Shown here one piece after another: positions 4,829-5,789 of a stretch of DNA of 5,789 nucleotides. How positions within the stretch are numbered: position 1 is the first letter of the stretch; each line of letters begins with the position of its first letter. Both the position numbers and the translations under genes were made by a program. The notes under the pieces were generated by a model. That model was not told where the DNA came from and made no database searches. It saw only the letters and a program-made list of their open reading frames with translations. This stretch comes from an uncultured Clostridia bacterium (GTDB lineage: Bacteria > Bacillota > Clostridia > Oscillospirales > Ruminococcaceae), in NCBI GenBank assembly GCA_946535685.1, contig CAMNDR010000075.1, positions 1-5,789 on the forward strand, in the 5' to 3' direction.

Positions 4829-5697
4829 AGTCGATCAAGGCCTATCTCCCGAATGTATTGCTGACGTTTCTGCTCGTATTTGCGCTGCTCGGCGCAGAGC
4901 TGCTGGCATTTGTCCAGGCGGCTGTGCTGCATCCGGCGGTATTCCGGCAGATCACAAAGCAGGAAAAGCTCGATGAAAAGGCGTTTTCTGCGCTGAGTGA
5001 CACATTCGTCTCACGCTCCCACAGCACGGGCATCCCGGCAGAGGTCTTTCTGGATGCGCTCAGTCCGGAACTGCTCGGCGAATGCATCGACCTCAGGACA
5101 GAGGCATTTTTCGCCTATCTGCATGGCTCTGACAGCGAAGCACCGCAGCCGGATCTGACGGCGATGCAGGATTCCATCCGGACATTTTTCGAGAACTATG
5201 CCGATGAAAACGGCTATGAAAAGGACGCTGCTTTCGAGGAAAAGGTCACAGCCGTGACGGAGGAATACGCCGGGATCGTGGAGACGGCAGCAGATCCGTT
5301 CCGTTTCGGGACACTGCGGCGGAACGGCTGGCTTGATACCGGAAGGAAATACCTGCGCTATCTCACGCCCGCCATGATCGGCTGCATCACGGCAGCCCTG
5401 CTCCTGATGGTGCTGCTGATCGTCTGCAACCGGAAGCAGAAGCCGCTGCTTGCCTATTGGTATGGGCTCGCATCGCTCATCAGCGGGATCCTGCTGCTTC
5501 TGCCGTGTGCCTATCTGAAAGCGACGGATTTCTTTGCGGGATTTGCCCTCAAGGAGCCGCAGACCTATGCAGCCGTTGTCGGGCTGCTCCGACTGGTGAC
5601 AGATAAAGCGCTGCTTCTGGGCATCATCACTGCTGTGATCGGTGCTGCGCTGCTCATCGCATTTGCAGTGATCCCCAAGCCTAAAGCAACCGCATAA
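4825..5697 (+). CDS. Four-helix membrane protein of unknown function, third gene of the sortase operon
   Basis: I do not recognise a family for this 290-residue protein. Predicted helices are at about 9-34, 182-201, 207-230 and 261-283. With KSIK at the N-terminus inside, residues 35-180 form one large outside domain that is acidic and rich in helix-forming residues (for example the segment 111-155). A short loop NRKQK (202-206) lies inside, a second outer loop spans 231-260, and the C-terminus PKPKATA is inside. The start ATG 4825 overlaps the sortase stop as ATGA, with GAGGGGG just upstream, so the two are probably coupled in translation. A frame from 4771 has no ribosome site and would lie within the sortase gene. 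By context it could help the sortase, hold its substrate or act on the envelope. No catalytic motif is evident, so no function is assigned. Confidence 0.87.
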   Translation: MKSIKAYLPNVLLTFLLVFALLGAELLAFVQAAVLHPAVFRQITKQEKLDEKAFSALSDTFVSRSHSTGIPAEVFLDALSPELLGECIDLRTEAFFAYLHGSDSEAPQPDLTAMQDSIRTFFENYADENGYEKDAAFEEKVTAVTEEYAGIVETAADPFRFGTLRRNGWLDTGRKYLRYLTPAMIGCITAALLLMVLLIVCNRKQKPLLAYWYGLASLISGILLLLPCAYLKATDFFAGFALKEPQTYAAVVGLLRLVTDKALLLGIITAVIGAALLIAFAVIPKPKATA

Positions 5698-5702
5698 CGC
5701 CG

Positions 5703-5737
5703 AACAGGCAGCACTGCAAACACAGTGCTGCCTGTTT
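5703..5737 (+). terminator. Terminator of the sortase operon
   Basis: A perfect 14-bp stem, AACAGGCAGCACTG (5703-5716) with its complement at 5723-5736, encloses a 6-nt loop six nt after the last gene's stop codon. Only three T follow before CAGTCTG, the edge of the repeat element. As at the acp gene, the T run appears cut short by that element. Confidence 0.75.
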
Positions 5738-5789
5738 CAGTCTGTCAAAAAAGCTATTTTGCGGAGTTCGGGGCGGCAGCCCCGATCGG
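5738..5789 (-). mobile_element. Second copy of the MITE-like repeat element, inverted and cut by the window edge
   Basis: The reverse complement of 5741-5789 matches 3140-3188 at 46 of 49 positions, including the stem-loop CGGGGC/GCCCCG and the end sequence CAGNCTGTCAAAAAAGC. It abuts a terminator hairpin exactly as the first copy does, but in the opposite orientation. The rest lies beyond the window. Confidence 0.75.

Overview
The window looks like chromosomal DNA from a Gram-positive anaerobe of the Bacillota, most likely a Ruminococcus-like member of the Oscillospirales. This is inferred, not proven. The reasons are strong AGGAGG-type ribosome sites, sigma-A promoters with 17-bp spacers and extended -10 boxes, a cre-like operator, a sortase with a probable surface substrate, moderately GC-rich genes and AT-rich intergenic DNA. 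No rRNA, tRNA, CRISPR array or intact transposase gene is visible.

The left part (1-2517) is a leftward operon. A promoter at 2489-2517 drives aroE (shikimate dehydrogenase, 1586-2428). Its stop codon overlaps the start of aroK (shikimate kinase, 1077-1589). A metal-dependent amidohydrolase follows (start at 1021) and runs off the left edge of the window. AroE and AroK catalyse consecutive steps of chorismate synthesis; the amidohydrolase has no obvious link to them.

The middle part (2429-3319) begins with a 338-bp divergent control region. It holds the aro promoter, a cre-like box (2560-2573) and a near-consensus rightward promoter (2654-2682) for a small stand-alone acyl carrier protein (2767-3000). 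That gene's terminator hairpin is duplicated: two identical 28-bp copies (2999-3026 and 3192-3219) flank a 165-bp, hairpin-rich, non-coding element with imperfect terminal inverted repeats (3027-3191). One end of the same element reappears inverted at the right edge of the window (5738-5789), again directly after a terminator hairpin. This looks like a dispersed MITE-like repeat that targets terminators.

The right part (3320-5697) is a compact rightward three-gene operon with its own extended -10 promoter. First comes a secreted protein with a signal peptide, four 12-residue repeats and an unusual C-terminal sorting-like signal (LPLAA, hydrophobic stretch, RR tail). Next is a class-D-like sortase (His144, Cys201, Arg212) with a TTG start and an 11-A tract just after it. 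Last is a four-helix membrane protein of unknown function whose start overlaps the sortase stop. The simplest reading is a dedicated sortase, its own substrate and a membrane accessory protein. This cassette and the terminator-associated repeat are the most interesting parts of the window.
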